64,000 nt of DNA from Proteles cristata cristata (lineage: Eukaryota > Chordata > Mammalia > Carnivora > Hyaenidae), in assembly GCA_017311185.1 (NCBI GenBank), contig JAESUZ010000457.1, positions 434,001-498,000 on the forward strand, given 5' to 3'. Position numbers and translations under genes: made by a program. This document shows positions 44,936 to 54,912 of this stretch, piece by piece. The notes under the pieces were generated by a model. It saw only the letters and a list, made by a program, of their open reading frames with translations, searched no databases and was not told where the DNA came from. Position 1 is the stretch's first letter; each line of letters opens with the position of its first letter.

Positions 44936-46197
44936 GAGGGTCTGGGCTCAGAGCAGGTGCAAGGGATATACATCTGAGGCATGGAGAGGTAGGAATGGGA
45001 GGCATCCGACTTTTCTCTTTCTTCTGCTAACTTTTTACCTTCCAAATACTTTCCACTCTTTATTTCTCGGCAAGCTGAAACATTACTCTCAATTTATAGA
45101 GCCTGTCAGTCCCTATTTTTTCCTTAATGTTTAATAAATTAAGTTTGACAATACCAAATATCTCTCTGTGACCAAACACTCCCACTCATTGTTATAATGC
45201 AGGGTTTCATGAAGAGGAAGGCATGCTTTGGGGGCCCCTCCAGGGATGGAGAGTTGGTTCAGTGCAATGATGTTTTTCGAAGGACAGAAAGAAGTCTTAG
45301 GTCTCTGGTCATCAGTACGGGTGGGGAGGCTTCAGGGAAAGGGAGACTAGAACTCACAACCATGGTCAAAAATCCATTAAAATGAAGGAACTGCAAAAAA
45401 AAGTCAAGTCTCCAGAGGTTACTTTTCAGTCTGAAAGTAACTCACTTTGGAAATCATTATCAGCTTAAATGTATGCCATGAGCATGCAGTATTTAAAAGT
45501 CACTCTTTAAAATAGTCGCAGTAACTTTTACTTCTAGACGCCTGAGATGACTTTTAGGAAGAATTAGTTGAAGATGAACTCACTGAAGGCATGACTATTC
45601 ATGAGGGACCCATGATGACTGTTTTGCCTCTGAAGAAGTTAACCCTCTACACCGAAAATCAGGACTGTTGGCAATGAAAAGGAAAACAGGACCCCCCACA
45701 CCCCTGCACACACAAACAAAATCACCCTATCGACTTGCAGCTTGAAAAAGTAAGCACCGATCACGAGGTGAGCTCATCACCAGGGTTGGGCAGGTAGAAA
45801 GAGATGGATTTCCTGTTTGAAGGAAAGCCTTGCCAAACCTGGAAGGGGTTAGCAAAGAGAGAGTTATTTTTAAGACTCACAAAGTTTGAATTGGCTTAAA
45901 TATAGTCCTTGCCTGGAGGCAGGGAGCAACACCAGATAATAAATAATACCTGGACCCACACATGTCAGGGAAAAGTCAGAAAGAAAAAAAAAAAAAAAAA
46001 ACAAGGATCTTCCTCTTCACAGGGCAGTGTCCTGAACAACACAGCAGGCAACCTTTGCTGTTGGATTTGTCCGTGACAGAGCCTCTAGGAGAAGCTGGGG
46101 GAGGGGCTCTAGCACTGCCTCCCATAGGCAAGGATTTTACTGATACCAGTCTTCTCGTTCTTAAGTGTGAACAGAAGCAGCATTATAAAATCATTAC
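44936..46197. other. Unassigned sequence, no gene seen
   Basis: No repeat recognised; an A18 run at about 45984-46001. A 143-codon plus frame starts at 45962 but depends on the poly-A (lysine run) and the SINE at 46215, so it is an artefact. Confidence 0.5.
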
Positions 46198-46214
46198 TGC
46201 TCTTATTAACTTCT

Positions 46215-46444
46215 TTTTTTTTAATGTTTTATTTATTTCTAGGAGAGAGAGAGAGAGAGAGAGACGGCGTGAGCAGGGGAGGGTCAGAGAGAGAGGGAGT
46301 CACAGACCGAAACAGGCTCCAGGCTCTGAGCTGGCAGTCAGCACAGAGCCCGACGCGGGGCCCGAACCCACGAACCGCGAGATCATGACCTAAGCGAAAG
46401 TCAGACGCTTAACCGCTTAACCGACTAAGCCACCCAGGCGCCCC
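46215..46444 (-). mobile_element. CAN SINE, young 'CTAGGAGAG' subtype, internal duplication
   Basis: Minus copy with TTTATTTCTAGGAGAG and a (GA)n run, GTCACAGACCGAAACAGG and CTGGCAGTCAGCACAGAG. The 17-base repeat TGCTCTTATTAACTTCT flanks it perfectly (46198-46214 and 46445-46461). In the tRNA-like head, GCTTAACC is duplicated (46407-46424). Confidence 0.97.
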
Positions 46445-46461
46445 TGCTCTTATTAACTTCT

Positions 46462-46687
46462 ATCACTGAAGTAATAACTGTGTAATCTTTTATAAAGCAA
46501 CTTCGAAAGAAATAATGCCCAGTGCCCCATTCCAGGTAGATCACTCCCCCAAATCTTCCTAAATTTCTCCCATATACAAACCCCACTAAAGTCCGTGGAG
46601 AGACATGAGAACATCAAAACACCCTACAGGGGAATCCCCCTCCTCATCCAGTTTCTATAGGACCTAGCTGGGGTCCTCTACACCTGT
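46462..46687. other. Unassigned spacer
   Basis: Short single-copy-looking sequence between the SINE and a hAT MITE. Nothing is recognised. Confidence 0.45.
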
Positions 46688-46866
46688 GGTTCACAAAACT
46701 AGGAGCACTAATCAGGCTCACTTGCAGGGCTTTGAAGCCTCAGATTCCCAGGCCTACCCCCAGAGTTCCTGATTCAGTCGGTCTGGGGAGGAGTGGGAAA
46801 ATATATAGTTATCATAGGCTCCAAGGGGTAACTGATGCTGATGGTCCAGGAAATGCTCTTTGAGAC
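46688..46866 (+). mobile_element. hAT-Charlie MITE (MER5A-like)
   Basis: CACCTGTGGTTCACAAAACT, 'ctcacttgcagggctttgaa', CCCCAGAGTTCCTGATTCAG, TCGGTCTGGGGAGGAGTGGG and GATGCTGATGGTCCAGGAAA follow the MER5A order (CAGTGGTTCTCAAACTT, then TGATTCAGTAGGTCTGGGG). About 180 bp, near full length. Confidence 0.75.
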
Positions 46867-48845
46867 ATGCTCCCTGCTTTAATGATTCCTGCCATTCCTG
46901 GAAGGAAAGCCAAGCTGAAGGGGTCAGTAGGGGAACATCCTTCTCCTCCTTGTTTGTCACTGGTGTCATATGCAAGGCCACTCAGGAGAGCATGTGTCAG
47001 CACCCCGCGTGGCTGCACAAAGGAAGCCTGCAGTGGGCATCCTTCTCAGCAGACAATGAACACCAGCCCCGAGAAGCCTTCTCTGTGGTGTACAGCAGGA
47101 GCTGCCCCACGCAGCCCTGGCAGTCTGCGAGTTGGGCTTTATCCTGCTACTTCCTTCTTCTTATTTCTCCTGCTACTTCTCTGTGCCTACTCCCCTGTAG
47201 CCACTGACCTGACAGATCCTCAGCCCTGCAGATGACCACGCTGCCCACAGAAAACCTGGGACCTGGGTGGCACCCTGACAGTGCTGAGGCAGCATGTGGT
47301 CTCAAAGTCAGCTGGATACCAGGCCAGGCTGCAGAACATCAGCCCAGTGTGGATCTCCCTTCATCCTGTTCTCCATTAGGCTTTGGGACCAGGTGCTCTG
47401 GAGACCATGTCCCTCATGGTCAGGGGCAAGGTCATTACTGCACCCGCAGCTCCCACTGAAGACCCAGCTGGGCCCTCACTAAAGACTGGAAACCTTCTGA
47501 CATCAGCCCATCTGCCTGACCGCATCTGTTTCCTCCCTGGACACTCCTCGCTTGGGAGAAAATGGCATCTTTGCAATTGGGCCCAACGGCCCCTCTCAAG
47601 TTGCAAACTGCCCCTCGAGATGTTTTCATTCTCCAGGAACTATTTTTCCTGGCATCCATGTAACATACAAAGGAAAAAAATCCTTTGCTTTTTTAAAATA
47701 TCCAATACAAAATAAGCGATTGTTAAGGCTCCAAACAGTCTGTTGTAATTCCCTCGCATGCTCTAAAAACAATAAGCCCCATGAGGGTGTGTGTTCTTTG
47801 GCCACGGCTGCTTCCCACCCAGGGGTTGGTTTGACTGTACTTTGTTCCTTCCATGGCTTCTATCATGCCATACAGCACCCCGAGTGGGCATCCCCCACCA
47901 GACACACACACTGGGCTCTGGGGCTCTCCCTTTCAGCACTGACAGAGCCCTGGAACGGCTGATGGTATTTTCAAATGGGCACTTTTGTCTTCCTTTATGT
48001 TGCAATTAAGGCCAGTAGCCAGTTCTGGATGATGGGCCTAAATAGATGGGCAAATCTTTGTTCAAGGCTGTCCAAGACAACCAGGTCTGGGACAGATTTA
48101 ACATCTCAGGGGAATGGTCCGGTAAGTAACACAATTGTTCTTTGATGGCAATGTGTGGAAACTCCACAGCTTTGGCCAAAGGAAGGGAAGCAAAGGGGAA
48201 TGCGTTCGCAAAGGACCCAGGGCTCTTCGGAAGGCCATTGCTGCCCTACTGACCCACCACCACTGGCTGAAATAAAAACAGCAATGGATTCACGTATGTT
48301 GGTTTGAGTCCTCCATCTACTCTGGGATACCCATACGGTTAGGGGTCTACAGATCACTGCACTTCTACGAACACAAGCCATCTTCTATGGGAGGGGAATG
48401 CACATGACAATATTCTTTTTCACTTTATGAAAAAAGGTGAAAAGTGAAAATAGCATTTCGCATTTGTATAGGGGCAGCGCACACCTCGAGCAGTGATAAC
48501 AGCGCCACCCAGCGCCTCCCCGGGGAACTACACTCAGCATCTCAGCATCAAGCCGCCATAGCTCTGAACTGTGTGAGATCTGTACTTTATCTCAATTTGT
48601 TTCGTGAATCTGTTAGTAAGATGTGACCTAAGGTATTAGAAAAGCTGGAGAGAGGTTATTTTTGAGGAATGCCCAAAATTTTTTTCTGTACAAATAAGTG
48701 GTAATTGCTTCTTCACTTTATGCCATTTTGGCTTATAAGAGGATTCACAGGAATGCTTTACTTTCAGATGGTGGGCAAACCCATATTTTATTTATGTCGT
48801 ACCAGAAGCCTTTATTTTAGGTATCATCATTCCCACTTGTCACAT
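46867..48845. other. Unassigned GC-moderate sequence, no gene seen
   Basis: 2 kb without a recognised repeat. Many overlapping open frames (up to 136 codons) occur on both strands because of GC content and have no domain. A lone donor-like CCGGTAAGT lies at 48119-48127 without a matching exon. Confidence 0.45.
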
Positions 48846-48861
48846 AAAAGCATCTAGCTCA

Positions 48862-49079
48862 GGGGCACCTGGGTGGTTCAGTTAGTTAAGCATCTGACTT
48901 TGGCTCAGATCATGATCTAACCATCTGTGAGTTCAAGCCCCACATTCAGGTTCTCTGCTGTCAGTGCAGAGCCCACTTCAAATCCTCTGTCCCCCTTCCT
49001 CTCTGCCTTTCCCCTGCTCATGCTCTCTCTCTTAAAAAATACATAGAACATTAAAAAAGAAAAGAAAAAAATTTTCTAA
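48862..49079 (+). mobile_element. CAN SINE
   Basis: Plus copy starting GGGGCACCTGGGTGGTTCAG with TCATGATCTAACCATCTGTG and an A-rich tail. The 16-base repeat AAAAGCATCYAGCTCA flanks it (48846-48861 and 49080-49095, one mismatch). Confidence 0.95.
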
Positions 49080-49304
49080 AAAAGCATCCAGCTCAACAGA
49101 TCAAGAAATTCCTCCATGATCATTCACTCAATGGATGGATGTACTAGACAGAATCCAAAGTCAAGTGATTCTAGCCCCAAAATCCTTTCCTTAAAACCCT
49201 GAGATAACACACATAAAAATGCACTGAAAATGCTGAAGCCAAGTCAAAGATAAGATGATGTGATCATCCACTAACTAGAAATGCTTATTAAAATGACACC
49301 TCTA

Positions 49305-49499
49305 AGGGGCACCTGTGTGGCTCAGTCAGTTAAGCATCTGACTCTTGATCTCAGCTTAGGTCATGATCTCAGGGTTCATGAGACCAAGCACCACACTGGG
49401 TCTGTGCTGACAGTAGGCATCCTGCTTGGGATTTTCTCTCTCTCTCTCCTTCTCTCTCAAAATAAAATAAACTTCAATAAACAAAAATAAAAAATAAAA
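49305..49499 (+). mobile_element. CAN SINE, shorter variant
   Basis: It starts GGGGCACCTGTGTGGCTCAG, has TTGATCTCAGCTTAGGTC and ends with an AATAAAATAAACTTC tail. The 14-base repeat TAAAATGACAYCTC flanks it (49289-49302 and 49500-49513, one mismatch). Its tRNA part resembles the CTCTTGATCTCAGC subtype rather than ACTTCGGCTC. Confidence 0.93.
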
Positions 49500-49513
49500 T
49501 AAAATGACATCTC

Positions 49514-50000
49514 ATGTATCCTGCATTGTCAGGGAATAAATGATCTTACTTAGGCAGGATTTTCCAGGTATCTTAACTTTATCCCTAATTAAGAATTAAA
49601 CTCTTTCTTAATGCAAAAAATTTTCATGGAAAATTTCCAAAAGTAATTACATTCATTTTTGGTGTCTTAAATACACATGGATCAGAATTTTAAGATTTCT
49701 AAAAATAATCCAGGAAATTAATGAATATCAGGCATGAAAATGAGATACAATTGGGCAATGTTCTCAGAGTCTGTGATGTGGGTAAAGCAGCCCCAAATGG
49801 CCAGATTTGTTAGTTTTCCAAACCTACTTTTTTCAGCATACCTTATTAGGAAAATGTTTAAATATGCAGAAATGTTGAAAGAATATGCTCACCACCTAGA
49901 TTCTTCTATAACATTGTAAAACACTTGTTTTTATCACACCTATTTCCATCTGACCATTCTTCTATCCACCTATCAGACTGTCCTTTCAAAACTGCATTTC
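49514..50000. other. Unassigned sequence, no gene seen
   Basis: AT-rich, no clear repeat. Part may belong to an old L1. No coding frame. Confidence 0.4.
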
Positions 50001-50018
50001 AAAGTATACTGTAGATAT

Positions 50019-50071
50019 GGAAACCAACTTGACAATAAACTATTTGTAAAAAAAATAAATAAATAAAAATA
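50019..50071 (+). mobile_element. 53-bp L1 micro-insertion
   Basis: GGAAACCAACTTGACAATA, then AACTATTTG and an A/AAAT tail: about 32 bases of L1 3' end plus tail. The 18-base repeat AAAGTATACTGYAGATAT flanks it (50001-50018 and 50072-50089, one mismatch). Confidence 0.95.
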
Positions 50072-50129
50072 AAAGTATACTGCAGATATCATCACACTTC
50101 TCCCTGAACAACTTCAGCATGTGTATTGT

Positions 50130-50450
50130 ATCATTATTTGTTGATGGTAATTTTTCTGTTGAGATGCTTTACAATGAAATGCACAAACCTTAAGTGAACA
50201 TTCACTGAGTTTTGTCAAATGAATACACCTCTGTATCAATATCTTATCAAGATGCAGACCATGACTACTGCCTCAAAAAGTTCCTTGGCACCCTGTCCTA
50301 CTCAATTTCACTCGCACTTCTGGGGAGCCTATTTTCTACAGGTTTCTTTTTCCTCCCCCTGCTGTCAAATGTCACTTTACAAATGTCAGAGGTTCTGTTT
50401 CTAATCTGTGACCTTATTTTACCTGCAATTATCTGGGTGGGATTGTAAGA
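50130..50450 (-). mobile_element. Ancient L1 3' relic
   Basis: 'tttacaatgaaatgcacaaa', AAGTGAACATTCACTGAGTT, TTTGTCAAATGAATACACC, 'tatcaagatgcagaccatga' and AAAAAGTTCCTTGGCACCC follow the reverse of an old L1 3' UTR. Similar to 41040-41360. Confidence 0.55.
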
Positions 50451-50835
50451 GAAAGTCTAAAGCCATTTCAGGAAAGTACATGGAGGTTAGGGCTGTCTTT
50501 TCCATGAGGCTGAGAGGCATCCCCCCCCAACCTCCCACCCCAGTAAGGATTTGAGAGTATCTGGCATTGTCAGCAGTCTGATTTCCATATAAATAGCATG
50601 TTAGTCGGCTGTTATAAAGTTTGAGCAGCTATCTCTCCATCTATAAGATGCAGTGCTGATCTGTAAAAGAATAGAATTTTTACAGGAGTTAAAATTTCTG
50701 TGTGCTAGTATTTCACTGGGATTCTGAAGGACTGGCTTTAAGAGGAAAATACATACACCCCTATGTTTATAGAAGCATTATTTACAGCAGCCAAGATATG
50801 GAAGCAGCCCAAGTGTCCATCGACTGATGAATAAA

Positions 50836-50922
50836 GATATGATATATCTATATATCTATATCTATAATCTGTATCTATATCTATGTCTATATCTATATCT
50901 ATCCATATCTATATCTATATCA
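50836..50922. repeat. (TATATC/TATCTA)n microsatellite in the L1
   Basis: GATATATCTATATATCTATA, then a long imperfect run of TATATC hexamers. It sits at the L1 position just before CAATGGAATACTATTCAG. Likely length-variable. Confidence 0.93.
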
Positions 50923-51094
50923 ATGCAATGGAATACTATTCAGCCATAAAAAAGAATGGAATCTTGCTACCTGCAATGACATGGATGGAGCTACAGAGTA
51001 TATTTGCTAAGTGAAATAAGTCAGTCGGAGAAAGATAAACACTGTATGACTTCACTCCTATGTGGAATTTAAGAAACCAAAAAAATGAGCAAAG

Positions 51095-51098
51095 GGAG

Positions 51099-51134
<36 letters not shown>
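51095..51134. repeat. (GA)n microsatellite in the L1
   Basis: GGAGGAGAGAGAGAGAAAGA, then a GA run to 51134. Part of the L1 3' purine-rich region. Confidence 0.9.
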
Positions 51135-51148
<14 letters not shown>

Positions 51149-51389
51149 CTCTTAACTGTAGAGAACTGATGGTTACCAGAGGGGAGGGGGTGGGGGATGG
51201 GTAAAATAGAGGATGGGGATTATTGAATGCACCTGTTGTGATGAGCACTGGATAATGTATGGTATGGAAGTGTTGAATTGCTATATTATACACCTGAAAC
51301 TAACAGTGTGTGTTAGCTAACTGGATTAAAATAAAAACTTTAAAAATAAATTTAAAATAAAAACACTGATTTTTTTAAAGGAGGTTAAG

Positions 51390-51966
51390 GGTTCATTCAC
51401 GTCTTTGGAGTTGTGGTGTTGTAATATTCATGTGTTGTGATGTTAAGATATTCCCATGTTGTGATTAGGATAGTCACATGTTGAGATGTCAAGACACTTG
51501 CATGTTGAGATGGGAGAATCAGATTCACAGGTTGAGACATTCATATGTTAAGATGTGGAGACATTCACAAGTTCATATGTCAAAATATCACGTTGATATG
51601 CTATGATATTTGCATATTGAGATGTTGAGGTACCATTCATACATTCAGCTGTCATTTGCATGCCGAAATGCTGAGACATTCACATGTTGAGATGTTAAAA
51701 CATTCATAGGTTCAGATGTTGTGACATTTGTCATACTGAGATGTGGAGACATTCCCATGTTGAGATGTTGAGAAATCTGTGCAATGAGGTGTTAAGATGT
51801 TTACAAGTTCCAATATTAAGGCATTCACAGGTTCACATATTAAAACATTTGTGGATTCAGATGTTGAGCTTCCCACAAACTGATAAGGAAACACATTCAC
51901 ATGTTGAGATCTTGAGACATTTACAGGTTGAGATGTTAAGATCTTCTCATTCATATGTCTGACATC
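51390..51966. repeat. Diverged 24-bp minisatellite (about 23 units)
   Basis: The unit is near ACATTCACATGTTGAGATGT + TGAG (24 bases), for example at 51675-51698, 51749-51772 and 51892-51915. Most units are 24 bases, and some are 20-26. Because 24 is 8 codons, both strands have overlapping open frames (plus 51741-51962, 73 codons with RHSHVEML-like units; minus 51712-51972, 86 codons with NVSTSQH-like units). I see no start context or other gene evidence, so I call it a minisatellite and not a gene. Confidence 0.9.
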
Positions 51967-52949
51967 AAACATAAGATGGCTTTAACTGGGCCTAAAGCAT
52001 GGATACTGACTCAGTGGTATCTGATAAACTCTTCTTCTACATCCCTTTCCCCACAGCATACAGTGTTAGCACCACCTTAGAGGTCTCCATTGGATGATTT
52101 CCAACTCTCTGCCTGAGGATGTTCTCTGGCCCCAGGTGGGTGCTTAACCTCTCTATGTGCAGACAAGAAATGCCAGGGAGTTTAGAGCCCAGAAGTGACC
52201 CTCAACTATTGCACGATGAGATTTAGGAGGTAAATATCCTGGTTTCCTCACCTTTCAGTGGCTCAACACTATTTCCCAGATGGTTTTGACTGGAACTGAG
52301 CCCAGCTCTTCTTGGTGGTAATGTCTCCTATTGGTGTTTCTTGAGATCACCTCCCAAACAATCTACTTGTACCCAAATCTGTGTTTCTGACTTTGATGGG
52401 AACCCAAACTAAGCCATCTTCAAAGCACCAGTCCTGTCTCCAAATAGATAGTCAAAAAGAAGAAGGTCAGTACATTTGTGCCTGCCAGAGGAGACATTTC
52501 CTCTTCCATAGGTTTCCAGGTTACTGACTACTCACTTAAGTTTGCTAAAACAGGTAGAGGTCAGGACCTGCTCCTTGAGGACTAAGGGACACCAGATAAC
52601 AGAAAACTATGGAAGTGCCTCATATTCAACTATTATCCCTCACGAATTAAGGAATGCTCACCCCCTACCATGTGGCAATCTGGAAGGTTCCCTTTTCTCC
52701 CTCCAAACCCAGATGCCCATGTGAGTCAGTGGCACAGGGGTTAACTACTCTCTTTGAGGGGGATGCTTCCAGAATGGCTCCCTTGGTGAGTAGAGAAGTT
52801 TCTGGAGCCCCGTACAGGCTGTTCACAACAAATTTCTCCTTACATCACTGGGTGGGCATAAATGAAGAATGCTTCCAGAGACAGAAGAATCTTAGAATAT
52901 GGGCAATCTGAAAGAATAAGAACTTTTTTTCCATGGGAAAACAAGGGGT
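51967..52949. other. Unassigned sequence, no gene seen
   Basis: About 980 bases without a clear repeat. Open frames of 60-85 codons have no features. Confidence 0.45.
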
Positions 52950-53207
52950 CAGGAAAGATACAAATGGTACAACCACTGTGAAAAACTGTCAGTTCCTCAG
53001 TAAGTTGACCATAGAAGCATTCAGACAATATACTGTATACTAATGTTCAAAAAAGCATTATTTACAAGAGGCATAAGGGGAAAACACCCAAATGTCCATC
53101 AACAGGTGAACATATAGACACAATGTGATATATCCACATGATGGAATATTATTCAGTTAAGCCACAGACAGGAATGAAATATTGATACATGATAATACGT
53201 ACAGCTG

Positions 53208-53716
53208 ACCCTTGAACAATGTGGGGGTTGGGGATGCCGACCGTGGGCAGTTGATAATCTGTGTATAACCTCTGACTTCCCCCAATTTTTTTTTTAAATT
53301 TTTAAATGTTTTATTTATTTCTAGGAGAGAGAGAGAGACAGCATGAGCAGGGGAGGATCAGAGAGAGAGGGAGTCAAGGACTGAAACAGGCTCCAGGCTC
53401 TGAGCTGGCAGTCAGCACAGAGCCCGACGTGGGGCTCGAACCCACAAACCGCGAGATCATGACCTGAGCGAAAGTCGGACGCTTAACCGACTAAGCCACC
53501 CAGGCGCCCCCTGACTTCCCCCAAATTTAACTAGTAATATCTTCCTATTGACGAATAACATAAACAGTTGCTTGACATACATTTTGTATGTTATAGGTTT
53601 ACTGTATTCTTACAATAAAGTCATCGAGAGAGAAACATACTAGTAAGAAAATCATAAGTAAAAGTATACAGTACTACCTATTAAAAAATCCACATATATA
53701 GTTCAAACCCATTGTC
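53208..53716. mobile_element. Tigger-type DNA transposon MITE (MER2-like), split by a SINE
   Basis: It starts ACAGCTGACCCTTGAACAAT and has GGGGGTTGGGGATGCCGACC, GTGTATAACCTCTGACTTCC, then after the SINE TTTGTATGTTATAGGTTTAC, TTCTTACAATAAAGTCATCG and TTCAAACCCATTGT near its other end. These are MER2-type words. It has no transposase. The final inverted-repeat bases are lost. Confidence 0.85.
53286..53510 (-). mobile_element. CAN SINE, young 'CTAGGAGAG' subtype, in MER2
   Basis: Minus copy with TTTATTTCTAGGAGAG, GTCAAGGACTGAAACAGG, CTGGCAGTCAGCACAGAG and a preserved head CTAAGCCACCCAGGCGCCCC. The 14-base repeat CTGACTTCCCCCAA flanks it perfectly (53272-53285 and 53511-53524). It completes an L1 > MER2 > SINE nest. 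Confidence 0.97.
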
Positions 53717-54085
53717 TTTAAAATATATATGAAATAAATATATATCCACACATACCATGTCAAAATTTTGCTAGGTGAAATAAGCCAGAAACAAAAGGAA
53801 TTTATATACAATTCCATTTATATAAAATATCCAAAATAGGCAGATCCACAGGTACAGAGCACAGACTAGGATTTGCCAGGGGCTGGGAGCAGAGGGGAGC
53901 AGGGAGGGAGTGTTAATGGGTACAGGGCATCCTTTAGGGCGATGAAAATGTTCTGGAACTAGAAAGAGGTGGTGGTTGCACAATATGGCAAACAGAATAA
54001 ATGCCACTAAACTGTACACTTTAAAAAGATTAAAATGATAAATTGTAAGTGTATTTTACCACAATTTTTAAAAAGGAAGTTTTCG

Positions 54086-54343
54086 AACATGAACACCTTT
54101 GGATTTCTGAAGTGCTATCAGACACTTTTATGAGCTCAAATGCACCTTAGAGATAAACTGCTCTGTAATCTGATTTTAAAAGCTCAAGAAAGATGCAGAG
54201 TGGTTAATGACTTGGTTAAGGCTGCAAAGGGAATTAGGAGGAGTCATTTCATTTGGTGGAGGTTCTACTTCTCTTTTTCTCAAAATAAGACCAAAGTTTA
54301 CATGGTGGTGGTCTATAACAGGCCACCAAGCATGGAGTCCAGA
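54086..54343. other. Unassigned sequence; possible MIR/L2 relic
   Basis: GAGTGGTTAATGACTTGGTT and AAGGCTGCAAAGGG near 54196 are faintly MIR-like (GGTTAAGTGACTTGCCC). No gene seen. Confidence 0.4.
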
Positions 54344-54573
54344 GCCCAGGTGTGGTGGGCAGAGGGACGTGCCCAGGTGTGTGGGGCAGGTGGGAGGGAT
54401 GCACTCAGGTTTTGGGGGCAGGTGGGATGTGCCCAGGTGTTGGGGACAGGTGGAATATGCCTAGGTATTGGGGGCAGGTAGGATGTGCCCAGGTGTGGGG
54501 AGCAGGTGGGATGTGCCCCAGTGTGGGGGGCAGGTGGGATGTGCCCAGGTATGGCAGGCAATGGGATATGTGT
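54344..54573. repeat. 28-bp G-rich minisatellite (about 8 units)
   Basis: Unit near GCCCAGGTGTGGGGGCAGGT + GGGATGT. Four central units are 28 bases and the outer ones 27-30. The plus strand is G-rich with several GGGG runs. It yields repetitive frames on both strands (GHIPPAPHT-like on minus), which are artefacts. Confidence 0.93.
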
Positions 54574-54912
54574 GGCTAACACCAGATTTCAGGTGGGATC
54601 TACCCCCATGCAGCACCCCCTAAGGTTGTACCTGCACCTCCTCCTCCTTACATCACCTGCCTCATCCTGAAGGCATTCAAGGTCATGACCCCAAGCCTAG
54701 ATTATTGGCAGGAAAAAACTAAATGGAACTGTTACTACTGGAACTTCAGGCACTGCAGATAATAAACAAAATGATGATACAGTTGGAACACGAGGAGGAA
54801 CAGAAGGAGCAACTCCTTGCTGAGCAGGAGAGCAAATGTACCCTGCTTGGACCTACAGTGCTGGTAACTGAGAAGTAGCAAATGACAAGGGATGATGAGA
54901 AAGAGCGGGAGT
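54574..54912. other. Unassigned sequence, no gene seen
   Basis: AAACAAAATGATGATACAG and 'gaggaggaacagaaggagca' might recall a coding relic, but stops interrupt every frame. I see no supported feature. Confidence 0.4.

Larger units (their letters stand above)
50748..51365 (+). mobile_element. Carnivore L1, 5'-truncated
   Basis: TTTATAGAAGCATTATTTAC, 'gtgtccatcgactgatgaat', ATGGAATACTATTCAGCCAT, GAAATAAGTCAGTCGGAGAA, GGTTACCAGAGGGGAGGGGG, 'acacctgaaactaacagtgt' and AAATTAAAATAA-type tail. About 620 bp including simple repeats. Older than the ACTATTTGTAAA group. The 24-bp minisatellite begins about 25 bases after its tail. Confidence 0.9.
52950..54085 (+). mobile_element. Old L1 (L1M-like) split by MER2 and a SINE
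   Basis: The left part (TGGTACAACCACTGTGAAAA, 'aaatgtccatcaacaggtga', GATGGAATATTATTCAG) and the right part from about 53755 (GGTGAAATAAGCCAGAAAC, GATTTGCCAGGGGCTGGGAG, 'actgtacactttaaaaagat', TATTTTACCACAATTTTTAA) form one old L1 3' end. MER2 lies between them. Confidence 0.8.

Noticed and set aside
45962..46393. 143-codon plus-strand frame
   Set aside because: It starts at a poly-A (Lys run) and ends in a SINE (RERERE-like run). Repeat artefact.
47552..47962. 136-codon plus frame and nearby frames
   Set aside because: Many overlapping frames in all phases, none with domain features. GC-driven.
48119..48127. Splice-donor-like CCGGTAAGT
   Set aside because: Same reason. The upstream frame is not convincing as an exon.
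51390..51966. CRISPR-like regular repeats
   Set aside because: Units are contiguous without unique spacers and the DNA is mammalian. It is a minisatellite.
54740..54900. Glu-rich coding relic (GAGGAGGAACAGAAGGAGCA)
   Set aside because: Stops in all frames within a short distance. Probably chance or an old repeat.
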